From: Dichetophora obliterata | Lineage: Eukaryota > Arthropoda > Insecta > Diptera > Sciomyzidae | NCBI GenBank assembly: GCA_963920525.1 | Contig: OY986436.1 | Span: forward strand, 93,905,342-93,969,341 | Reading direction: 5' to 3' | Length of the DNA stretch: 64,000 nucleotides | Part shown: positions 1 to 10,479 of the stretch, piece after piece | How positions within the stretch are numbered: position 1 is the stretch's first letter | Layout of the letters: each line of letters opens with the position of its first letter | The notes under the pieces: model-generated | What the model was told of the DNA's origin: nothing | The model's database searches: none | Seen by the model: the letters and a program-made list of their open reading frames with translations, nothing else | Program-made: the position numbers and the translations under genes

Positions 1-2657
1 TAAGGAGAGCTAAAAAACTAAATCGTAGTTTTCATAGTTTCTCGAAGTGACAACTCATTGTGGAGACAAATTTCAATAATGCGATAATGCGAATAAAAAT
101 GTGCAAATAGCATTACTTTGTTTTTAAGTAAGTCCAGTTTAAGGAAATGGAGTTTTTATGTTTTTTTTTGTATTTTTTTGTTAGGACATCGTCCTTAACC
201 GTATTTTTATATATATTCAATTCAAATTATTTGTTGTAATTTATAATTATCAACCAACATATTATATTATCGATATAAATTAGAAAGTTCATGTATATAA
301 TTAAAAAAAGGTTATTAAAAAGTTAACAAGTTTTTGTTTTTGCAATGTCATAAAAATAAAACCAAAACGATAAGTTAATTTTTTAATTGTTTCAATCTTC
401 TTAGTATTTAAAAAACTGTGCTGTTAAAAAATTTAATAGATACATTTATATTTGACTTGGATAAAGCAAACTCTTCTTACCTTTTATAAACCTCCATTAT
501 TTGTTGGCACCAAGACGAAGTCCAGTTTTGAAGTTTTCCACCGAATTTGAATTCTCTTTTCATAAGAGATTGTTTTATATACTCAAAATATATACATTTG
601 GCTAAAAAAGAATAAAAAAAAACCAACAATATTAGATGTGTTGTGAATTCTTGCAATGTCCAAATTACATTGTTAAACTATTAAATAAAATTAGGGGTTG
701 GAAAAGAGGAAAAACAATTAATTTCAACATATCCACAATAAGTGTGAAAATGACGGTTAAAAAATCGTTTTACGCCTAAATGACAAAACAAATTTCATGA
801 GGTTGTTAAAAATTCCACATTAGAAAAAAAAGAAGCGGTAGCACAGAGGTGTTGAAATGAGTGACACCTTTACTGCTATATTTTTAACACATTTCTCATT
901 TGAACGATATAATGGCCATATGTCACCAAAGAGTATAGCACAGAAACAATACATCAACAAGAGATTTTAAAGAATTTTATAGAAGACATACGACATTTCA
1001 AGAAATTCTCCTAATACAATGGAAACTCAAACAATTAGTACGAAGCTTGGTGTATATTACCATTTACTATCTTATTTAAAATATACTAATCAATAATTCA
1101 CTAACAGCTGCTATATAGCACACGCCTTTCTTAAACAGGTGATTCCCAAAGGAAGACGTTGCTACAAAAAATACACCTGATAATAGAAATTTGACTTATT
1201 ACTTCGAACGTTTTTAAGCAGATGACACTGTAACCATGGTCTGACGAAAACAAAACGAAAACTACTTAATCTTCACTTATCAACGCGATCGAAGAAAAAT
1301 AAAATACAGCTATGTAATAGATATTAGTATATTCGGTATATATTATCCTATTAAAACAATTGTAGTTATGAACTTTAAATTAAAAAAAGTGTCCTTGTCT
1401 TATTCTTTATTTTAATTTATTTCTGCGTTTGGAAAATCATAACTTCGAAAGAAAAGGCAGGATAAAAATTTTTAGTTTAAAAGGAACACAAATAAAAAAT
1501 AAGGGATAACGTTAAACTTCCTCACATTAATACATATGTACATAAACTCATCCATCTATTTCATCCATATTCCATCCATATACAAACCTAGAAGAATAAT
1601 AAGAAAGAAAAAAGGGAACCTTGAAATAACGAAATATTGATTGAAAAAGTTAGTTAAGCAAACAATAGCGGCATTTCATGTCTCTAGTTATTTTTTTGCT
1701 TTCTTTGCTTTCCGACATTCTTTGCTTTGCATCAACCGCACTTTAAGTTGACCATCACAACTCAGTTTTCATCACAACAGTGAGTTTTCATTTAAAATTC
1801 TAAGAATCAGATAAAGATAACTTAAATCTGCTTGGGGTCAGGTCATTCAATGTTTATTAAAGCGTGTTAGAGCCAAAAATAGAGAAAAGGATGTTCTTGT
1901 TCTGCAAAGTATAAATAGTTGCTGGTGATCAAGGAGTTCGAGCAAAGACTGTTGGAGGTTTTTTTTTAACTAGTGATGCGTCTCAAGAATGACTACATAC
2001 TTAAAGTAGGTAACGACGCAATCACAGCGCACTATTGTTTTCGGTGCTTGACGCACTTTTCCTTTTATCTTCTGTTGCTTTTGGATATTGGTTTTCTAAC
2101 ATATATTTAAAATAGTTCTTACTTATCGTGACTTTAGAAAGTTTTTCTGGCTGATTGTATGTACAAACTGGCTACAATCGCAAAGACTTGACGATCCTTA
2201 GCTCATCCCTACTCATACACATAGCCACAGTAAAGCATATAGTCATAGCTACATATTGTATATACATTTATAGTTATCTATATTTACTGGCAAACGCATT
2301 TCAAGTACCTTTTATGTTTGAAAGAGCGAACGGACGTTGTTGCAGTTAAATGCAGAAGAACGATAGCTGCTTGTTTCTACTCTTTTGTTTATTTTCTATG
2401 TTGGTTGTGAATTCCTTGTGGGAAAGAAAAACATGTTCTTATCCATACTGAGATATAATAACTAAGGTTGAAGTTATCTTCTGACCTTGATTTGATATTG
2501 GTGTAGGAATTTATGTTTTTTACCGCCTTTAAAAAGACTGTGACTTTTGAGGTACTAAGACTTTTTTTAGTCTATTCTGATTGGTTTTCTCTACACAGTT
2601 TTTTACGGGATTTTTCCCAAAAATAAAAATGCATAAACATATGAATTGTTAGTATCT
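1..2657. other. AT-rich stretch without a recognisable gene
   Basis: Only short open frames with AT-driven composition are present on either strand. I see no protein motif, repeat terminus, tRNA or splice-supported exon chain. Confidence 0.6.
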
Positions 2658-3448
2658 TCTACATATATAAAAATGGATGTATGTATGTGGCTATATCCCT
2701 TATAGACTCCAAAACCGCTGAACAGATCTTTATGAAATTTTCAGGGAAACTGAAACCACATCTTGAGAGTGTTCCTGTGAGGTTTAGTAACGATTGGACA
2801 AGGGGGCGTGGTACCTCCCATACAAGCCAAATTTGCCTATCGACCAGAAACAAAAAAAAAGGATATATATCAGTCGGTTTTGATCGTAAAAAATAAGATT
2901 TAGTTTTTTTGTTCATATGGTTACTGTAAGTAACTGTACAAAAAATGGGCGTGGTCTAAATATATATACGCCCACTTTTTAGAAATCATGTCAATTCCAG
3001 AGTTCTACACATTTTTATATTGAAACTTGCTGTGTAGGTGCTCCAAGAGGCGGTAACTATACATTAATGTTTTCACGCCCTCTTTTACCGCCCACAAATC
3101 AATATCTATATACATAAAAAGAAAAACGATGTGTCTGTGTGTGATGCCTATAGACTCCAAAACTACTGAACCGATTGACCTGAAATTTTGGCAGTCGATT
3201 TGTTTCAGGCACGAGATGTTGAAGAAAATTAGTTGGTTAAAAAACAATTCAGTAATAATATTTAAAATCGTTTCAAAATAATGAACGCATTTCTTTGACT
3301 TAATTATTCACAGATTATGTATTCTGATTATGTAACTAGCTGAAACACCGTGTGTTGCTGCCACGCCCCCGTTGCCAAACGCCCATAACATGCTATCAGT
3401 GAAACGGCACGAATAAATTGTGATCGAGTACCGAATTCCGAGGATGTG
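2658..3448 (+). mobile_element. Helitron-like interspersed repeat, left part, split by copia
   Basis: The stretch begins TCTACATATATAAAAATGG and carries CCGCTGAACAG and CTGAACCGATT blocks. The same blocks recur near 9.8, 19.2 and 62.3 kb. A TC start and T/A-rich head followed by a CTGAACCGATT box is a pattern I associate with short non-autonomous Helitrons in insects. The right part resumes at 7671 behind the copia insertion, and the homologous stretch at 62436-62482 (reverse strand) shows the sequence without copia. No protein is encoded. The Helitron assignment is inference; repeat status is firm. Confidence 0.45.
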
Positions 3449-3453
3449 CGGCC

Positions 3454-3626
3454 TGTTGAAAAGCATTCTAAATATACTATGTGGCAACGCTACGACCTTA
3501 AATATATGAATCTTAATTTGCAACTCTGTTATCTTTCTCTATATATTTATCTTCTATGAAATTAATAATATACATATTCATTTTTTGAATCTCATAACGT
3601 ACGGTTCTAGTTTTATTTGTTCTACA
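3454..3626 (+). repeat. 5' LTR of copia-type element
   Basis: It starts TGTTGAAAAGC and ends TTGTTCTACA. It matches 7498-7670 except for two substitutions near its 3' part. It should carry the promoter and polyadenylation signals; no individual box is claimed. Confidence 0.95.
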
Positions 3627-3640
3627 GGTTATGGGCCCAG
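3627..3640 (+). promoter_or_regulatory. Primer binding site, initiator tRNA-Met half fragment
   Basis: GGTTATGGGCCCAG directly follows the 5' LTR. It is complementary to the anticodon-stem region of insect initiator tRNA-Met, the unusual internal-fragment priming site known from Drosophila copia, rather than to a tRNA 3' end. Confidence 0.85.
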
Positions 3641-3668
3641 ACCCAATAAATAAAGTATAGTAAACATA

Positions 3669-4601
3669 ATGGCAGCAGATATAAAGTACTCAATTGCAAA
3701 ATTGAACAATGGCAATTATTTTGTTTGGAAATATAAGCTTGAGATGCTCCTCATAAAGGAAGGTGTTTGGCAAATAATTTCAAAGCCCAAACCAGAGAAT
3801 GCAGGAGTTGAATGGAATACAAAGGATGACGTAGCCAGAGCAACAATTTGTCTGCTGGTGGAGGTGCTGGTCTGGGAAGCTTTAGCGAAATATCATGAGC
3901 GGCATACATTAAGCAACAAAGTAAACACAATGAGGCAGATTTGCAGTTTGCAATTGGAAGAAGGCGGCGATGCTGAAGTTCATGTTGGTAAGATGCGTAA
4001 TTTGTTTTTGAAGTTGGAGAGCCTTGGAGAAAATTCTTTCAGTGAAAGCTGGAACGTGGCTATGCTTTTGAGTAGCTTACCGCGGAGCTATGATATTTTA
4101 ATTACTGCTCTTGAGTCTCGTCCAGAAATTGAGCTATCAATTGGTTTCGTAGAATCCAAATTGATTGAAGAATATAAGCGTCGCCAGCTGACGGATCAAA
4201 AGGAATCTCAAAGTGCAATGGTTACGTCTAAGAATGACTTGCGTGCTAAAAAGCCGAACTCGTATATGGAATGTTATTTTTGTCACCAAAAGGGTCATAT
4301 AAAACGAGACTGCATGCGATTTGCGGAATGGAAGAAAAAGAATTTAAGTCAGCAAGCTAGTGTAGCAAAAGACGTAGAAGATGACGAATTTTGTTTAACA
4401 ATTTCTGACAATAGACATGGAAAATGGATTGTAGATTCGGGAGCCTCATGTCACATTTGCAATGACAGAAATCTGTTTGACGATTTTAATCCATGGGTTA
4501 AAAAGAAAGTTGTGCTTGCAAATGGTGCTCAAGTTGAATCACAAGGTGAAGGTGTCGTTCGACTAACATTGGTTAACAAATTCAACATAGAAAAAATGTA
4601 A
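3669..4601 (+). pseudogene. Copia gag and N-terminal protease part
   Basis: This 310-residue frame opens MAADIKYSIAKLNNGNYFVW, a typical copia Gag start. A CCHC zinc knuckle CYFCHQKGHIKRDC lies at about residues 202-215. The aspartic protease site DSGASCH follows near residue 256. The frame ends at a TAA just after the A run at 4591-4596, in the middle of the protease, and the similarity continues in another frame. In intact copia this is the first part of one polyprotein. The break could be a real deletion or a homopolymer assembly error. Confidence 0.9.
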
Positions 4602-6824
4602 AATTCATGGAAGTGCTTTATGTACCTTCAGTTAAAATACATTTGTTATCTGTTAAGAAATTGACTTCCAGAGGGTGTGATATTACATTTAAAGGAGACA
4701 CATGCTATATTAATAGGAATGGTTTATCGGTTGCTGTTGCTAATATTCATGCAGGATTGTATTCGCTTGAGAAGGAAAGTATTAATATTGTAGAAGAGTG
4801 TAGTTATAAATGTATTCATCACTGGCATAAAATTTTGGGTCATCGCTCTTCAGATGCAATTTTACAGATGAAATCTAAAGGGCTTGCAACTGGTTTGGAT
4901 ATAAAAAATTGCAAAAGTCAAATTGGCTGTGAAGTGTGTCCAATCGGAAAGTCCACACGGGAACCATTTCCAAGCAAGAATATTATTAGCTCTAAATCGG
5001 TTCTTGACATAATTCATACGGATGTCTGTGGGCCTATGGAAGAGCAAACACCAGCTGGCAATGCATATGTGCTTACATTTATTGATGATTACAGATATTG
5101 CTGCGTATATTTATTAAAACGTAAATCCGATGTCTACAACGCACTTAAACAATATGTGTCCATGGTAAAAAATATTTTTAATAGAAAACCAACAATAATA
5201 AGGTCAGACAGAGGAGGCGAGTATATTGGCAAGGATGTCGTCGAATATATCCAAGGCGAAGGAATCCAAATTCAGTACACAGCATCATACTCAACTGAAC
5301 AAAATGGTGTCGCCGAGCGCAAAAATCGCTATTTAATTGAGATGTCAAAATGTATGCTCAAGGATGCAAACCTACCAAAGATATTATGGGGTGAAGCAGT
5401 TTCGACGGCAAATTATTTGCAAAATAGATTGGTTACTCGTGCTACAAACAAAACTCCATATGAGCGTTGGTACAATCATATTCCAGATTTAAGGCATATT
5501 CGAGTCTTTGGAGAAAAAGGTTTCGTACATGTACCTAAAGTAAAAAGAAAAAAATTTGAAAGATTTGTTAAAATGATATTAGTTGGATACGACTCAAATT
5601 CTAAAGCATATCGCATGCTTGACAGCAGCTATCGTGTCCAGATATCCAGAGACGTGACATTTATGAATAACAAGCAGGATATAATTCAAAATCAGGTAGA
5701 TGAGAAAAGCGAGTTTGAAGAAAAGCAACCCGACGAATCTTACATAGAAATCATTACTTCTGGAAGTAAGACTCACAAACAGCAAGATTTTAATGACATC
5801 GAATCGAATGCATCAAATGATTCATTTCACGGTTTTGACAGCGACGAAGAAAAATCAACTCAACATCAATTGCGACGATCAGAAAGAGCAAATAAGGGAC
5901 TTACTCCGGCCAGATTTTTAAATCACGTTGAAAATGCAGATCCACAAACTTTTGAAGAAGCCACGAGTGGCGTAGATCGGGAAAACTGGTTGGATGCAAT
6001 GCGTACAGAAATAAAATCAATAAAAGACAACAAGACGTGGAGTTTGGTGGACCTGCCTGAGAATCGCACACCAATAGGTTGTAAGTGGGTCTTTAAGCGT
6101 AAATATGGAACTGATGGTGTTCGGTTCAAGGCTCGGCTAGTGGCTCAAGGGTTCACGCAGCGATATGGTGTTGATTATGAAGAGGTTTTCGCCCCGGTTG
6201 TTTCACACACAACGTTAAGAATTCTCTTTGCAGTGTCTGGAAGGCACCAGTTGTTGGTTCATCATATCGATTGTAAAGCAGCATTTCTCAATAGTGAGTT
6301 GAAGGAGGTCATTTACATGCGACAGCCGGCTGGCTTTGTTGAAAACGATATGAAAGATAAAGTTTGCTTATTAAATAAGGCAATATATGGTTTGAAACAG
6401 TCGGCGCGCTCGTGGAACCAGAACATTCATAATGTATTGATGAAATCAGAGTATGTACAAAGCAAATCCGATTCATGTTTTTATTCATTACTTAAGGCAA
6501 ATGCCACAATTTATGTACTAATATATGTAGATGATGTGCTTATTGCCACAAATAGCAAAGAAGAAATTTCAAAATTTAAAGATATGCTGGCGGGTAATTA
6601 TGAAATTCGAGATTTGGGACAAGTGAAAAACTATTTAGGACTTGAAATTAGTCGTAATGGGCTTGGAATGTTTTCAATATCACAGTCGATCTACATTGAG
6701 AAAATTATTGTAGAAACGGGCCTTTCCCAAGCTAAACATTCATTAATTCCTTTAGAGCCATCCTATGGCAAGAGTAATGTAATTCAGAAGGGGTTATCAA
6801 GCAATAAAAATTATTTATCAAAAA
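4598..6824 (+). pseudogene. Copia integrase and reverse transcriptase part
   Basis: The frame continues the protease similarity (LYVPSVKIHLLSV). It then has the HHCC zinc motif (HHWHKILGH with CEVCPIGKS), an integrase core with DVCGPM, RSDRGGEY and EQNGVAERKN, and the copia RT (NKTWSLVDLP, GCKWVFKRKY, CKAAFLNSEL, QSARSWNQ). The catalytic box YVDD is intact at 6524-6535. The frame runs on to a stop at 6934, but similarity switches frame at the A run near 6820-6824. Catalytic residues look preserved, so the element died recently or is only apparently dead. Confidence 0.92.
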
Positions 6825-7478
6825 TTGATTGGCAGTCTTCTATATGTGACTCTAAATACAAGACCAGACATTTCGGCAGCAATATGTATCCTAAGTCAGA
6901 AAACCAGTCAGCCTACAGAAGAAGACTGGGTTGAATTAAAAAGAGTAGTGAGGTATTTAAAGGGTACTACTAATTTTAAATTATATTTGAATGGCGAAGA
7001 CAAAATCGCACTTTTTGGTTACTCTGATGCTAATTGGGGCGAGGATAGAATAAGCAGAAAATCTAATAGTGGATACTTATTTATGGTGTATGGAGCGGTA
7101 GTATCCTGGAGTTGCAAGAAACAAACGTGCGTGGCATTGTCCTCAACGGAGTCAGAATTTATTGCTCTCGCTGAAGCCGCTAAGGAAGCCCTCTGGCTCA
7201 AGCAATTACTAATTGATTTCAATGAACAAATTAATCAACCCGTGCTTATATACGAAGACAACCAAAGCTGTATCAAATTAATCGAAGCGTTTAAGTTTAA
7301 CAACCGAACTAAACACATTGACATAAAATACCAATTTATAAAGGATCACATCGAAAAAAATTATTTAAGATGTGAATACTGTCCATGTGAGGAGATGCTG
7401 GCTGATATTCTCACGACAAAAGCTGATATTCCAGCGACAAAATTGGAGAACCTTCGAAGGCGTCTTGGACTTATGTAA
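6825..7478 (+). pseudogene. Copia RT end and RNase H
   Basis: This 217-residue frame starts with the RT tail (IGSLLYVTLNTRPDIS). It continues into RNase H with the D of GYSDANWG, the E of STESEFIALAEAAKEALWL, and YEDNQSC, and ends with the conserved KHIDIKYQFIKDHI block. The stop lies 19 bp before the 3' LTR, as in complete copia elements. It has no start of its own and is the C-terminal part of the polyprotein. Confidence 0.92.
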
Positions 7479-7488
7479 TATTTAGAAT

Positions 7489-7497
7489 GAGAAGGGG
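7489..7497 (+). promoter_or_regulatory. Polypurine tract of copia element
   Basis: GAGAAGGGG lies directly before the 3' LTR at the expected position for plus-strand priming. Confidence 0.8.
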
Positions 7498-7670
7498 TGT
7501 TGAAAAGCATTCTAAATATACTATGTGGCAACGCTACGACCTTAAATATATGAATCTTAATTTGCAACTCTGTTATCTTTCTCTATATATTTATCTTCTA
7601 TGAAATTAATAATATACATATTAATTTTTTTAATCTCATAACGTACGGTTCTAGTTTTATTTGTTCTACA
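7498..7670 (+). repeat. 3' LTR of copia-type element
   Basis: It is 173 bp and nearly identical to 3454-3626. It is followed by the 5-bp target duplication CGGCC at 7671-7675. Confidence 0.95.
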
Positions 7671-7675
7671 CGGCC

Positions 7676-7910
7676 ACCTATAACTCCAAAGCTATTCAAT
7701 ATCAAAAATTTAATTTGTATGGGAGAGGTCACGCCCCTTTGCCTAACGCCCATAAAATTGTATCAGTAAAAAGTGTAAATTGCCCCGCCTCCTTGCCCAA
7801 CGCCTATCACATGTTATCAGGGAAACGCTACTTGTAAATTGTTGTCGAATACCGAATACTGAGACTTTGCGAAATATAATTATAAAGCTAACCGATATCG
7901 CATATTTGGC
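7676..7910. mobile_element. Right part of the repeat split by copia
   Basis: ACCTATAACTCCAAAGC and the following cytosine-rich text match the reverse strand of 62436-62482 and its surroundings. This shows that copia landed inside this older repeat. Confidence 0.5.
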
Positions 7911-9794
7911 CTGTATAGGAGGTAATTTTGAGTATTAACAATATTTTTTAAACTCTTTCACAAAAGTAGTATTTAGAAAATTTATACAAAAATAGTTAGA
8001 TCAATAAAAATGATAGCTTTAATGAAAGATGTAAACGTCTTATTTGCAAACATGTATAAATTTAGTAATATGAAAAAATACTTTTGAAGTGAAAGGATCA
8101 TAACTGGGGACATATTTTTAAAATCTTAAGCAAATCGAAAAAATCTTTGAAAATTCTTCAATTCTTTTCGAATTGCATTCGTTCTATAATAGTCATACAA
8201 TTTAACTCACAGTCTATATTAATAAAACTTATTTATTGGTTTGTTTGTTTAACTGACATTTATACAAATCTAAATGGCTTAACGGACTTAGCTCAATTTG
8301 AGTACACATATTGTGTGCATCCTAGATTATATTGTAACATACTTAGTTTTGATCACGCTCATATTTCACCTATTTTCACTTACGTAAATTTTGATATTGA
8401 AAATCTTTCTAAAAAAAAAATTTTCGCAAATTAAATTTAAAAAATTTCAGTAATTTTAATACTAAAAACATTCACATATCTTTAGAATTTCAGAAAGTTT
8501 TGGTACAACGACTTTTTCATAAATCATTGTTCCCAAGATTGAGAAAAAACGACATGAAAATCAAAACTTTGACTTTCGATGCAAATATATCCGCTATTTT
8601 TAAATATATTTAATTCGAATTTTTTTTTATCAAAGTCTTAATAAAAGCACTTTACAAAAATAGTTTCAACTGTAGCTAACGTCAGTGAATATGTTTTTTT
8701 ATTTTTTTTTTTGCAAGAACGGTCCAAAATATTTTTCAAAAACGGTCCAATATATTGAATTTTTACTCAAAAAATGATTAAAAAATGTTTTTGTTGTACA
8801 AATAAGAACAATTGAAAATTGCATTTCTGAGTACTTTTCATATAGTAAAGCATGTATTTGCAATAATATCATAAAAAATATATAAAGGTTTATAAATAAA
8901 AAATTTTTCCGCAAATAAACAACTTAAAAAATATTGCTTACAACATTATTCGCGGCTAAGCTTCAACTGATGGAATCGCCCTTACAATAATATAACACTT
9001 AAAATATCATGTGGGGAAAACGGCAAAAAAACCAAGTCAACACACAAAATATACATAGATTATGTCATCTTTATGATATAATTGAAATTATATAACAAAG
9101 AGATAAGAGGTAATGCAAAAAAATAAAATAACTTTAAATTTATAGGGTAGTTTAGTAAAAAAATTGCCTAAATTTTTTATGTAAAACCTAATGAAATTCT
9201 GCTACATTTTGTTGGCAGCTACATCGTTTATTCAGATGTTTATTGCATCAAATCTTTACATATCATTTCTATTGCTTTTCAATATTATGCTCACATTGTC
9301 GCTTACCTATTCTCTCGCTCTCAAAAGCTTTAAATCGTTCGCTCGCTGACTCTCATAAAGCTTTTATGTGGATTTATGATAAATCCACATTCAAATTTTA
9401 CTGTGCCACTTGCTTGTATGGCGGTGGCAAATCTTTATATTATATTATCTGTGGTAAAACCTTTTAAAGAAATGCATTTATGTCAAAAAAATTTAACTAA
9501 ACACAACATTCAGGTCCGTATTTAGAGGGGATTATCGGGGGTTCTGCCCCCCTCCCCCGAAATCCTGAAAAATGGAAAATTAATACTTTCGAAATCAGAT
9601 GACAAACCCATCTTAAACATTCGTTGATACTATTTCGTGGCACTTTTCGCTGGATTAGATTGCTTTCAGCAGAACAGCAAAAGCAACGAAAATTTCGCTG
9701 AACACAGGTCTTAAATTGAAAAACGCTGTTTTTATGTTTTTATAACAAAAGCTTTACCAAAACCAAAAAATTTTGCCAGAAATTTAATTGTCAT
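7911..9794. other. AT-rich stretch, no gene seen
   Basis: Long A/T runs and short spurious open frames only. No motif, repeat terminus or RNA gene was recognised. Confidence 0.6.
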
Positions 9795-10162
9795 CTATAT
9801 CTATACTATTATATAAAAGGAAATACACAAAATTTGATCCAGAATAAGCTCGGCAACCGCTGAACCGATTTTGATAATTATTTTTTTATTCGATTCCTAT
9901 GATAACTTAGATTGCCAAGGTTTTTGAAAAATGTATTCTTGAATTATTACAAAATCACGCATTTTATTTGATGCTTACATTTAACCAACAGCACAATACA
10001 ACAGCAAACAAAGCTTTCCTCTCTTTGTCGCGAGAGCTTCTCTCAATATAACACGGCAGCCATGTTGTGTAGATGCTTTCAGTGAGATTCTTACTATCAT
10101 AGAGTGTTGATTCAGTTTCTTTGTAAATGTTTTGAGCCAAAATTGAGTTATAAGCATAAATT
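9795..10162 (+). mobile_element. Helitron-like 5' end fragment
   Basis: TCTATACTATTATATAAAAGG followed by ACCGCTGAACCGATTTTG resembles the 5' end of non-autonomous insect Helitrons and matches the other CTGAACCGATT repeats in the window. No 3' end was found before the next element starts at 10163. Confidence 0.35.
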
Positions 10163-10479
10163 GGGGGCGTGCATTAATCACTCTCCCCCTAGTGAGATAT
10201 CGTGAGATTTGGCTCGACCCCCTCTCATCCCACGTGAGATTGTTCAAAATGCGTGTTTTCAGTGAAAAGTTGTTAATCTATGCTTAATTGTGATGGTTTT
10301 ATTAAAAAAAAACTCGTAATTTATTTCCTTTCTTTTTATTTAGGACTAGTTAAGACTAGAATTTAAGACTCTGAGATCGTAGTTTAAAATCACAATGAAA
10401 AAAATCGAACAATAAAATACTTATTAAGTAAAAGTAAGTCATTTAAAATGAGAACTTCAAAAATTGGTGAAGGAATATT

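Larger units (their letters stand above)
3454..7670 (+). mobile_element. copia-like: Ty1/copia LTR retrotransposon, nearly complete, frameshifted
   Basis: Two 173-bp LTRs (TGTTG...TCTACA) flank a single gag-protease-integrase-reverse transcriptase-RNase H coding region. The order, with integrase before RT, defines Ty1/copia. A perfect 5-bp target duplication CGGCC lies at 3449-3453 and 7671-7675. The LTRs differ at two positions by eye (about 1.2 percent), which suggests a fairly recent insertion. The coding region is split into three frames by two one-base shifts, both in A runs (4591-4596 and 6820-6824). The element sits inside an older interspersed repeat. Confidence 0.95.

Noticed and set aside
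8147..8434. 95-codon open frame on plus strand
   Set aside because: Composition is that of AT-rich noncoding DNA, with no motif and no neighbours supporting it.
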